Source: Eleginops maclovinus (Eukaryota; Chordata; Actinopteri; Perciformes; Eleginopidae). Taken from it: a stretch of 64,000 bases of DNA. Made by a program: the position numbers and the translations under genes. Below are positions 26,122 to 37,994 of this stretch, one piece after another; position 1 is the first letter of the stretch, and each line of letters begins with the position of its first letter. Under the pieces are notes generated by a model. The model was not told the DNA's origin. It made no database searches and saw only the letters and a program-made list of their open reading frames with translations. Location of the stretch: the NCBI RefSeq assembly GCF_036324505.1, contig NC_086368.1, forward strand, positions 22,374,378 through 22,438,377, in the 5' to 3' direction.

Positions 26122-28165
26122 CTTCCTTTTCCAGCCTAAGTGCAGTCTCAAAATTGTTTAAAAATGGTTTACTGTGATTATATGGATTTGTGTCACAGAG
26201 ATCATACAGAGATGCTGGTCCTTCAGTAAAGTAAGTCTGGCTTGATTACACTGCTGAAGCGTTGCCTATGCCTTGGAAACATATAACTGCAGACAGGGAA
26301 ATCTGTCTTAAAATTTCTCCCATTTTCTAAAAGTTGTCCTTCCTTATAATAACCTCCTAAAGTAATGATATGTTCAGTGTATGCATGTCTGTAGCATGTT
26401 ATAAATTGTTTATTTTTCGAGTGTTGCTGTTTGGAGAAAACCAGTCCAAATATTTTAGTATTTACTGCAGTGTAGCATGCTTGACCATTAATTCAAACCC
26501 CATCCAATAAACAGACATGAACACAAACACATACTCACAAGAATATTTCAGATATTGATATTTTGTGTTTTTCTATTCTGGTCACATATCATGTGTGTGC
26601 TGTTGGAGCTATAAGTTGAATGTCAATGAGAGTGTGTGAGCCTTCCTGACATCCTTGGCATCTCCAAGGTCAGCATCTGAATCAGCACTCGCTCCAGTCA
26701 GTGTGTTTCCATCAAGCCTTTTCTTGAAGGCGGATCCATGACATTCACTAACTATTTGTTTCTGTCACTCAAACAAGTCACCTTTAAATCAATGATCTCA
26801 AACCAACATACCTTTAATTCACTAAGGTGACATCTGTTCAATTGATATTTTCCCTGGAACCTTTTGTGGATGACACATTCATCCCCTGCAGGATTTAAAT
26901 GACCTGTAAAGGTTTATGTTCTCTCGTCTCTCACTTTTTGAGAACAGAACTAGGGGATTTACCTGTGGCTTTATTTGTGACCATTTCAGTAACTTTACAA
27001 AACTGACATAATGTTCACAGGCACTTCACCCTGTGAAGATTTGAGAAAGGAGCCATGGTTTAAACTTCTGCCTCCGGCTCTCTTTATGTCACATTCCTAG
27101 CCTGGTGAACTTGAAGTCGCTTTACTTTACAACAAAACTGCCCTCGATATATTTCAAATACAAAGGGATAAGCTGATCAAACCCCCATAACCCGCAGCCC
27201 TTATGCTCTTTGTCCAGCGGGGCAAACTTTATTTGGTGCTTCTACAAGCTAAAGTCTCCTGCTCTTTTTGTTTTGGAGAGGAAGAGACCTAATGAGATAA
27301 TTCTTAACTCGATAAAACCTTGTTGTTGTCTGGGTCTTAAGTTTTTAGAGAATCAAGCTGAACATTTGCTAGCCTCTCGCTGTTCCGCCCTGTGTCCAGT
27401 GGGAAAACCCTTGTTGTTAAAGTGAAACCTTTTTATTCTAATAAATAGATTTCGGGTTAGTCTGCACATTTATGGTCTAAAAAAATAGCAAATCAATAAT
27501 GAGGTGCACAGTCATTATTCATAATAAGTGACTTTCATTGTAAATACTTTACATCTCCAACCTTAAAAGGCTCTAAAACCGCATCATATCATAATTAGGA
27601 AGACAAAGTGAAGGGATTTAATTGCTGCATTAAACAGTAAGCAATGTAAATTGATGAATGCACCTTTTGAAAGGTAAATAATGCACTCATAAAGCTGAGC
27701 TATAAAATAAGAGATTACAGGAAAAATCCAATTGAAAAGACTATATTTGTCCTTAATGGTATTTTTACAAAACTGTGTCGGTCAGTAAGTAAGCACATCT
27801 CTTCTTGAACTAAACAGCAGAGAGTCTGCAGTGATAATGTGATGATTTGTGATGATGAGACAAATCTTATGCTGTGTCCACAAAAAGTGCTTAGACAGTA
27901 TGACAGCAGCCGATAGCTAGAACACACAAACTGCATTAAATAAACAAAAAATATATGAATTTCTGAATTTCTATCTAATGCATATCGTTATACTTTCCAG
28001 CTTTGCTAAAGAGTTGTATATATATTGAAAGATAGCAATAATACAACAATTTGGTTTGAAGTTGGATTTTTTCAGTTTTTCAGTGAACTGTAATTACTTT
28101 AGAAAACACTTAAAGCTGTCCTTTCATCAAAACCAAACCACCACTCACAACCACTCAGGGTGTGC
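26122..28165. other. AT-rich non-coding stretch, no gene seen
   Basis: No frame above 75 codons, no simple-sequence array and no recognised element. GAAACC and ATTA motifs are scattered without obvious clustering. Confidence 0.5.
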
Positions 28166-28228
28166 TAAGAAAGATATCTGCCACCAGTGAAGAAACACAG
28201 TCTTCACTGGTGGCAGATTCTTCTCTTA
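28166..28228. other. 63-nt stem-loop with 18-bp perfect stem (pre-miRNA-like)
   Basis: Seen: 28176-28193 (ATCTGCCACCAGTGAAGA) pairs perfectly with 28201-28218 around the 7-nt loop AACACAG. After an imperfect patch at 28171-28175/28219-28223, five further pairs (28166-28170 with 28224-28228) extend the stem. Length, loop and internal mismatches resemble a microRNA precursor, and the palindrome would fold on either strand. I do not recognise either arm as a known miRNA. A recent local inverted duplication or the core of a small palindromic element is equally possible. Strand and transcription are unknown. Confidence 0.45.
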
Positions 28229-30754
28229 CAAGAAAGAAAAATGCTATTAAAAAGACCCATGAAAACCATATTCCCAAGAGTGCTGAAAAATGGGTAGGAA
28301 AAGAATTTGAAGCCACCAAATAATGAGGAGAAATATGCATGCTGGCAACTCCGACTAATTAGTGTGGAACACCAGGATTATGAGTGATATAAAATGCATT
28401 AAGTGCCAGCAGAGTCATTTGTGATGTAAGATAGTTTGCAACTTTAAGGCCTGCCTGTTGGGACCTGGTGGGGAATAAATGGAATTCATGTTTGCATACA
28501 TTACTGTTGTAAAGTTTTAACAGCAGAGTGCTGAGCTGATTACACATTGGCTGCTACAAGAGAGCAGCCATTAGCATTGTTCTGCAGCTGTCAGAGACTC
28601 TTATCCAAAAGCCAGCAGTCAGGCTGATACTAGTGCATTGGGCCCTCAGAGAGGCATTGCCAACAACATTACTGTCTACAGCAGGTCATTGAATGTGCCA
28701 CACAAGGCTTTAAGTTCTTGGCCTTGAAAGATGGTTGCGATCAATAGGGTGTCACCTGGTCATTTAGGAGGGTGGGAGATCCGAATGTGTGCGCTTGAAG
28801 TTCTGGGGAAACTTCTCCTCTCTTGCTGTTTTGTGCCACTGCGGCTCTGTGTGGACCTTTGCTGCCGCATACATTATCCCTTTGAAATATTCAGTGACAA
28901 ATGGATTTTCAATCCTTGTTATTTGTATAAAGCCACAGATGAAGTCCACAATAGCTTTGACCTTGTGTCATGCTCAACTCCACGCCCCCACCCGCTCTCT
29001 CACCGACCTATTCCCTGTTTTTTTGTTTACCACGCTCAACCTGAGGATTTACTGCAGGGGCAAAGAGTAATTGTGCATATAATGTCAAGGACTGTTGTCA
29101 GTATCCATACATCATGCCCACATATGGTACACATGGCTATGTTAAATATACATGCTCCCATGAAATATACATGACTGTGGCATGCATATAAAGCCCATGG
29201 CTCTAGCTTGAATGATTAGAAACCTTCTCAACCTGGAATTCAAAATATCTCCTACTGAACCACGATGATAACATCTGTGACTGTAATCTTCTATTTCCCC
29301 TATTTCAGGCTACAGGTTTATGTCTGATAACATAAATGTCTATATGGAAAATATGCTTTTTTATGACCATCTTAAAATGCAGTACAATTCATTGCTTTTT
29401 CTGAGCTATTAAGGTTAGCATTTGGAGGAATTGATTTAAGATTTCATTAAAAAAGGAAAAAATAAGTAAAATACCATCTTGCAGTAAACAATGTGTGAGG
29501 ACAATAATTAAAATAAAATGCTGACATTGAATCAGACTAGATCACTTTTTAATCTCTTGTTCTCTACAATAAAAATTGATTTGTTACTTTATCATTTCTG
29601 TAATTCTCTCAGACAGAGACACTCAAAAGGGTTAATTTGTTGAGGAGAAGACAGCACACGTGAAACTGGGAGCGTGTTGGTGAGGAAAGGGTTCCCTATT
29701 ATCAGGGGATGAGAGTGCTAATAAAACACAGGAGCTGCCGGGGTCCAGAGGTCAGATGCACATGTAATGAATGGAGAAATTTAACTCATCCAATTAAAGG
29801 TAGCCAAGGCAAAAATCCATACTGTTACTCTGGGCAGTGCGCCCAAATGCAAAACTAATAATGTCAAGCAAAGCCCCAGCTTTGTGTAATGTGAGTGTGT
29901 GAGTGTGATGTATGGGCGTGTGCAGGTGTGTGTGTGTATACTTACGTGCACAATGGGTACGTGCAGTACAAACAATTTACAATGAAGTGAGGTGAGCAGG
30001 ATGTGTGTAGCGGGGAGGTGAAGGTGTTTTATAGTGTATTTTCGTATGTCTGCATACGAGTGCGTACACACTGACACGTGTATTTGTGAGTTACATTTTC
30101 TGCAGCAGCTGCTTATAATAGCGTTGTACTTGGAGATGCTTGAATTTCCTTGCAGTATGCTACAAACTAAACCGAGAGGTCAATAAGTAGGAGTGTAATA
30201 GCAGCTGATGGCTTGTCATGTGTCTATATTGGGAGGTTGTGGTGTTTGTTACTTTGTGGATTATGTCAATTAAAAACATGAAATTTAACTCATAAGTACC
30301 ACAGATTGTACAGTATGTGCAGAACTAGGAAAGATTATGCTAATTCAGTTTGTGGTTATTGATCCGTCTGTCTTCAGGCACATACATTTGACATTAATCT
30401 TGCTTTTAACTGTCAGAAAATCAAATGCTAATCCAGTTCATGCAAATATACGTTAGCAATTAGGTTTGGTTAGATGTGAACGTCGCACCTCTGGAATACA
30501 AACACAGTTAGAGATGTGCACAGACCTTTGACTTAATGACCACCCATGTAAACAAAGACTCAAAAAGGGCAAGCTCGTTATTGAGGAGACTGCTTTGATT
30601 AAACAAGTAGCACGTTGATTAAATGATTAGAAGAAAAGGGGGAAGAGACAGGGATTTAAATCCTACTCTGGTACACATTCTTCCCAGTTTTATTTAGATT
30701 TTTTTTAAATTGGGAGCCATACCCCCTTGGAGGCAAAGTCATTAGGCCTTATAC
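28229..30754. other. Non-coding stretch, no gene supported
   Basis: Holds a 147-codon plus-strand frame at 28731-29174 without recognised motifs and with a competing frame over the same bases, and imperfect GT-rich sequence at about 29890-29940. No exon, RNA or mobile element is identified. Confidence 0.5.
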
Positions 30755-31020
30755 ATAACCATCGCTGCCACATTAAAATCACATTACACAACAACGATAA
30801 TCATTGCATTCAATTACACATGGTAATAAATACCCGACGCCATCTCCAGTAAATCCATTAGCCTGGGAGACACACAACACACGCACACGTGCACCAACAG
30901 GGGCAGAATACGGCAGCCATTAGGCGATCTCAGTGTATGGACCGTGTTTTAACAGATAGTTCTCAGCAGTGCTGTCAGTGACACCAGTTGTTTACACTCT
31001 CTGAACAGAGCGTAAGGGGG
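30755..31020. promoter_or_regulatory. Candidate conserved non-coding element
   Basis: Repeat-free sequence with CGATAATCATTGCATTCAAT, TCAATTACACATGG, GGTAATAAATACCC (a dyad-like site), CCATTAGCC and CCATTAGGC. Closely spaced ATTA and TAAT cores with no frame suggest regulatory DNA. Inference only. Confidence 0.3.
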
Positions 31021-32231
31021 TGTCACCGAGATGTTTACAGTCACATTACGCATTCATGGCACATACCATTTTATAGCACTTCTTTTTCATAAGGCGTAAC
31101 ACAGAGGAGAGTGTCAGAGATGGAATAACAAAGGAAAAGACCAGATTTGACAAAGGTCAACAGATGGAATTTAAACGGCATATACAATGAGCTTCAATCC
31201 ACTGATCCCCCAGGAATACATCAGATAGGTATCATTTACTGCAGCTCCACAACACATTTCTGCTACATTACTCTTTAAAGAATTATGCAGCTGGCAATAC
31301 TGCATCTCATCAGTCATGTACAGTAAGCCCCCCCAGTGTTTCCAAGTGGTATTATTGTTGGCGCCACTGTCACAAAGAAAACAGGATTGCTTTCTGTTTT
31401 CCTCAGAGCCTAGCAGCTACCAACAACACAGGATATGCATCTGTTTTACTTCATTTGTTATCACTCTCCCTCTTTGCCTGTATTGCCTTCTCTTCATCAG
31501 TGCTCTTTTTTCTCTTGCCGTGTTGAGTTTCCACACTTACTCCGCCGTTTGCCATTTACTCTAGGGGTAGCTAGCCATAGCTACCAGGAAAAACAAAGGC
31601 ACTTTCCCCTTTCTGTTTTGGTTGGGCAATGCTTTGTGCTAAATCGTTCCCTGATTTAACTGGGAGATCATATCTGGTGTCAGAAAGAATTCAATAATGA
31701 AAATTAGGCTTAGCGAACAAATCATAACGCTGATGGTGTATTATTCTATATGTCCTTTGCCAGTTAAAGGACTTGTCCACACATAAGAGGGTATTTTTCT
31801 TAATGTAGCTTTTATGAATTTTGGACTTTTATGATTTTTCTGGGCAAAGATTTCTTTTTAAGACATGCTGCTGTGAACAGGATTTTCTCCAATAAATTAG
31901 GAGGAAAAACCCCGCTTTCACAAATACCTGTGTACTGCGCCCACGATTTTGAAATAGGAAAACTTCACTGAGGAGAATTCAAATGGTATACAGTATGTGC
32001 AGTACATCTATCACTTCAAATGAATACCTATAAAAAACATGCGGTTGCGTATAAAAACCTATAGTCTCAATTAATGAATGGATGTGCAACAGAGAGGTGC
32101 AAGGAGCAGGCGAACATGCACAGCAGGGAGTGCATTTTAGTGCCATTAGCACGGAGAAACTGAAGCGCTCAGACTGGGAAAGCCTAACAAGAGATTCCTT
32201 TTGTACATTCTATATGGGAAACATGCTTGAA
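31021..32231. other. Non-coding sequence, no gene seen
   Basis: Complex AT-rich sequence. A TTAAAGGACTTGTCC start near 31770 resembles the left ends of TTAA-flanked fish repeats, but no matching right end was found. Confidence 0.45.
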
Positions 32232-32262
32232 CCCCCCCCCCCCACACACACACACACACACG
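32232..32262. repeat. C12 run followed by (AC)n
   Basis: Twelve C (32232-32243) run directly into about nine AC units. The homopolymer is prone to slippage and sequencing error. Confidence 0.95.
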
Positions 32263-32394
32263 CTCTGCTTGGTGCATTTCATTTTCATATCTCCTGCTCT
32301 GAACCGCTCGATATTCTTCCTCCTCCCCCTCGCCTTAACAAAGCTCATCCTACAGTGCTCCACCTCTCCTTCTCTGCCTTCAGCCCTCCTCTCT

Positions 32395-32680
32395 CCCCCT
32401 CTTTGCTTGATGGCAGCCTCACTTGTAATTAACTGTTATGTGGGGGATTGATTGCGGACAGCTTAGCATTGACCAGCTTCATTATGGAGTCCCTTCAAAG
32501 TGGGATTCTGGGGCTGCCAATACTCCTGAGTTTATTTCAGTGAAGGGATCAATAGCTAGCGCATTAAAAGCTTTATTTGGGCTTTGTCCGCCCCTTGAGT
32601 ACCTTTGCCCTGGTTGCTCTGTAGATCTTTCTGGTACCACCATGATAGCTTCTTCGACCTTTCAGAGGTGAGAAGGCGGC
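32395..32680. promoter_or_regulatory. Candidate conserved non-coding element
   Basis: Complex sequence with CTTGTAATTAACTGTTATG, GGGATCAATAGCTAGCGC and GCATTAAAAGCTTTATTTGG. The 77-codon plus-strand frame across it (32438-32671) shows no domain, and its first codons fall in the ATTA-rich patch, so a regulatory role is preferred to coding. Confidence 0.25.
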
Positions 32681-33547
<867 letters not shown>

Positions 33548-35249
33548 GACACACCAGTTGCCAGCTGAGACCATTACACAGATATTCTTTGCGGGTGCCA
33601 CATGGACAGAAATGATGACCTTGCCCTGCAGCTTTTGTTCTTCACCTCTCTTGACTCTCTGAAATAGATCTAACCAATGAAATTCCAGGTTATCCCCTTC
33701 CTTTGCTCCATGCTATGAGAATAATCCTCACACAGCAGTATGGTGTCTGCCTCCATGACTGGTTATTCTCTCATTATGAGCTCTTCTTTCAGCCCCTGTA
33801 AAGTAATATTCTTTAGAAAGTCAGATATAGTGCTGCCTAAGTCCTACTGTACCTTACCGACTCCACGGTCGGTCCCACTGTGCTTCTACAGACTAATGGC
33901 CTGCAGACTCAGCACTGGGGCGGCAGAAAAATGGATAAAAACTCCCAAACCTAACCCAGTGCTACTGTGGACAGTGGTGGTGACACTTAAATAATAAGCA
34001 GTTCTTAGCGCTTTAAAGTTATTTTCTTGACCTTGTGGATCTGAGGTCAACTCATTAGTATTGCAGGAAACAAAGAAAAACACACACAGATTCACACACA
34101 CAGACACATGAATCTGTGAAGAGAGCAGGGTATTATTGCCGTGCCTTGAATCTCTCATTGCACGTTAAATACAAAAAACATTAGAGAATCCATTACCTTA
34201 CGATGATTTAGTAATAACGTCTTTTCTGTTGTTTGTTTACACAAGTGAATGTGATTAGTTGGAAAATGGAGATGAATACGAATTTTTCTGTAACGAGAAT
34301 AACAATATTTAAGTACAATACTTCGTTGGATCCTGCACTCCAATCCTGTCGCTGTCAATTGCTTTTAAATCATTACAAAGGCCACTGTATTACCTGAAGT
34401 CACCACAAAGGATCCTTCACTGAGCTTAGAAGTGTATATCAAAAGGAAGCTATCCTTGGGAAGACTATATTGAAAGCACAAAAGAGAAAAGATCATAAAG
34501 ATAAAGCAACAATGTGCAACAGTGTGCCGGAGGGCAGCCAGTGGGGCTTAGTTGCTAATGGTTCCTTCATGCTTGACACATTTCAAAACAAAACAACTAA
34601 TGTTCCCCAGATCAGGCCAGCAGGACAACATTAGCGGGGAAAGATCTAACAGTCAGATAGAAGAAGAGATTAATTACAACATGCCTTCATCACGCTCTGT
34701 TATGAGACACAAAAGTGGATCAAAAACAATGGTTTGTGAGGCTACCGAAGGGTGTCTGTGGCTCTCCGTTAACTTGAGGGTGCAGGGAAGGAAATGCTTT
34801 AATAACAGCAGAACTATGAAAATAATACCACTGTGGGTTTTAATTTGAAAGTGGATAAGCAGAAAACCTGTAGAGTGAATTTGATGAGGAGAACCATCTG
34901 TCCAACAATAACCAGCAGGCCATCACTACACAGTTCATTGAAGTGCTGCTGAAATAAAAACAAGGGGGAGAAAACCCTGAATGGGGCTGAGATTAGGAAA
35001 CTGTTGTTGGCCATAAAATAAGCGCTTTGGAAGATAATCAATCTTTTAAAGTTAGTTTAATCAATTCAGAACTATACATACTTGATAGGCTGAAATAGTT
35101 TAACACAAATTGCCCGTTTTCCGGACTGGAGAAATGTCAATATTCATAAGCAGTCTGTTCTTGCTCTCTTTATAAGATCTCCAGATGGGAGGAGGGCTGT
35201 CAAAACACCCTCACGTCAAGATGAAACAGAGAAAAGATATCTATTCAAT
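33548..35249. other. Non-coding sequence, no gene seen
   Basis: AT-rich with frames below 100 codons and no motifs. No simple repeats or mobile-element termini are recognised. Confidence 0.5.
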
Positions 35250-35430
35250 TCTGACGTTTCATTAATGAATAATTTTCCCCATGCATAAATATTAATAGAT
35301 AAAATTAATTAGTTAAATCATTGATGTGGAGGAAAATCAACAGGGAAGCCCTACCGCTCAACTTTGTGCATTCTGATCTCATTTAATTATATTCCCTACT
35401 AATTAATTTGAGCAATTTCACATGCAGGTT
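35250..35430. promoter_or_regulatory. Candidate homeodomain-site cluster / conserved element
   Basis: In 180 bp there are CATTAATGAATAATT (near 35270), ATGCATAAATATTAATAG (near 35281), TTAATTAG (35305-35312), TTTAATTATATT (near 35382) and CTAATTAATTTG (near 35399). This density of TAAT/ATTA cores plus an octamer-like ATGCATAAAT is much higher than in flanking DNA, although AT-richness alone raises it. No frame is present. Confidence 0.35.
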
Positions 35431-37299
35431 CAGCGCTTCATTACCTCAAACCTGTGTACAGTAACTTATCTCCCAATACACATTCAGTACATTTACTTCC
35501 AATATTTGCGGTAGGCCTAGAGTATATGTAGTTTGCTGCTGCGATTTTTTGTAATCGCTACCATCAATAATTACCACAATTTAATTTAAAATGTGCTACT
35601 GGTAAACGAAATGAATGTGCGTATCACTGAAAATATGTAAATCTCAATGTAACCAATGCTTCATATCTTAATTTTCTTTAGCTGTTCTTAAAAACGTAGC
35701 TTTCAATGTCACTGAGCGGCTGACTGAGTTTGGTGTCATATTATTTTACATAGATGAGCTTAGACATGTACCAAATGAGGCGTCCTCTCGCCTCAAAATT
35801 GCTAATAGGGGAATCATTAAGGACTACTCTGTTGACCTTTCAAAATGCTGGCTCCTAATTCCTTACTCTAAATCCCCTGCTTATTGACTTGGCAGCTTCT
35901 TTAAATGCCCCTCTTAAAGGAGCAGTGCATACATTTTTTTCCCATTCCTCCACTCTTACATCTTTTTCTCCTCCCTGTGGCTACCACTCACCTCTGACCC
36001 CAGCAGGAACACTAAGGGAAATGACTAGAGTGTTAATGATGTCCACAAATGAGGCAACCCCTCATGTGTTACCTCGACACGCCAACTCTGTCGCCTACAA
36101 GATGACATTCCTGTGCCACGAAACTCAATTACTTTTGAAGGGAAAAGTATTTTCTCCTGGAATACGTTTGGATTTTAAACAAATTACACTAAAAAATAAT
36201 GCAACAAAACTAGTTTGTTCCTGTTAGGGTTAGGAACCAGAATACCTAGGTTATTTTTTGAAAAAGTACCATGGTTTTGCTGTAAATTATTAGGTTTACA
36301 ATAAGTAAACATTTACTGTTTATTCAAAACGGAATACAAACAGCAGCCTATTCGAAAAAAAGTCCTGTGTTTTTTTACATTCCTATCAATCCATCTACGC
36401 CAATATATTACATACGTGGAATAACGCGGTATAGGATAAAAAGTGCATTAGTGATAAGACAAAAACAAACTATATAGAAGAGAAAATTGTAGTTGGTTAA
36501 TTGGGAACGTATTTTTTTGGGAACCAAGGCAAATGCACGTTATGCAAGTACGTATTGTACAAACATGTAGCTTCCAAAAAATGTTGTTTAGACCTAGAGC
36601 TCATAAAATAACATAAAACCACTTTCACTGTTCTCCTGCCTCCACCTTATCCTCCTATTCCGATAAAGACTGCTGAGGCTCAGCTGTAGCCTGGGGGTTG
36701 TGATGACATGAGAACGACCGCTCCATATATGACACTTATGAAATGAACGTTTTGAAGGGGGAGGCATGTGTGTTATTGACAGAACAACAGAGGAGAGCAG
36801 ATAAATAGGAATATGGATGTATCACAGAGGGGCTGTATTCTCGCTGCAAATAAATCCATGATGATTTGATGAAAGGAATGAAATGAGGTCCATTACAACC
36901 TTGTTATTTTGCAGCCTTTATTAAAAAGTGCAAGGGTAAGACTTGACAAGTACATGCAAACACAAAGTCCAGCATGCACAAGCTTTCAGAAAAACAGATC
37001 TTATTCAGCCAGATCCTTTTGTATTTAGGTCAGTGATCAAGTACATTTTATAGCCTCACAGGAGAAACATTAACATTCTTAATCCATTTCAGACTTTGAC
37101 ATATCTTCTCAAATATGTAAGGCCTGCGCTATGGATGTCAAACACGTTATGCTGTAGGCTTGGGTAAACACAGGATAATGATACCTCACATGTTCTGACA
37201 CTCACCCACTTGCGAGACAACAAGGGTTCTCTCTTACTCTCATGCTCCCTTCCCCCTTACCCATTTATCATGTCTCTCTGCACCGTGGGTCGACCATTT
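35431..37299. other. AT-rich non-coding stretch, no gene supported
   Basis: A 112-codon plus-strand frame at 35889-36227 has no recognised motif. It begins near a TTAAAGGAGCAGTGCAT phrase (about 35914) resembling the end of TTAA-type fish repeats. No paired terminus was found. Confidence 0.45.
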
Positions 37300-37333
37300 C
37301 ACTAATGATGCCAATTAATTGAAAACATTAGTG
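37300..37333. promoter_or_regulatory. Symmetrical ATTA-site dyad
   Basis: CACTAATG (37300-37307) and its exact reverse complement CATTAGTG (37326-37333) flank AATTAATT (37313-37320). The arrangement places three homeodomain-type cores in a near-palindrome, as in composite binding sites. Function is inferred only. Confidence 0.3.
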
Positions 37334-37718
37334 TATATCAAAGATTAACATTGCCCAGCCACGTAAGGGAAAAGAGGAGGAAGGGTGTGGGGGCTCGTGT
37401 ATGTGTTGTTATCAAAGCTTAAACAAAGGGGCATAGATACACATTTTGGCAGCCATGATTAACCAAGGTAAAATTGTACTTAATGTGATCAGTGATCAGA
37501 TTTCCTAAAGGGAATTTGCTTGTATCGCACAGGAGTTAAATAAGGTACAAGAAAAAGTTCAGAAAAACTTTAACCCAAAAGGTTCTCTAAATGGCGCTGC
37601 ATCGCTTCACAAATCACATTTTTTTGTGTTTTTGTAGGAAATAATGGAAAATGCAAAACTTCCACGCTAGGGTTTATGTATGAGCTATAATAAGACAGAA
37701 AAAAACATCACCAGTTTG

Positions 37719-37719
<1 letters not shown>
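37334..37719. other. Non-coding sequence, no gene seen
   Basis: Unique sequence leading into a TG array. Nothing recognised. Confidence 0.5.

Positions 37720-37799
<80 letters not shown>
37720..37799. repeat. (TG)n microsatellite
   Basis: A perfect TG run of about 40 units. Confidence 0.98.
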
Positions 37800-37803
<4 letters not shown>

Positions 37804-37957
37804 TCTTGTTTTGCTAAGTACTTGCGGCTGCAATGTCTTGGGATTTGTCATGTTTCTGTAACATGTGAATTTTCTGTCCTTTCTGGAGTTTTAAATCTCC
37901 AAAACATTCTTGGAGACATTAGCTTTAATGATATGCAGACCCATGTGCCTATTCTAA

Positions 37958-37959
<2 letters not shown>

Positions 37960-37991
<32 letters not shown>
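37960..37991. repeat. (AC)n microsatellite
   Basis: About 16 AC units lying 160 bp downstream of the TG array in the opposite dinucleotide sense. The two arrays could pair as a long inverted repeat. Confidence 0.97.

Positions 37992-37994
<3 letters not shown>

Noticed and set aside
25941..26177. 78-codon basic frame with a Lys-rich end
   Set aside because: It lies mostly inside a dispersed teleost repeat and runs past its right end.
31770..31990. TTAAAGGACTTGTCC start, tested as the left end of a TTAA-type element
   Set aside because: No inverted right terminus could be found nearby.
36220..36232. GTTAGGGTTAGG telomere-like words
   Set aside because: Only two units, expected by chance; no array.
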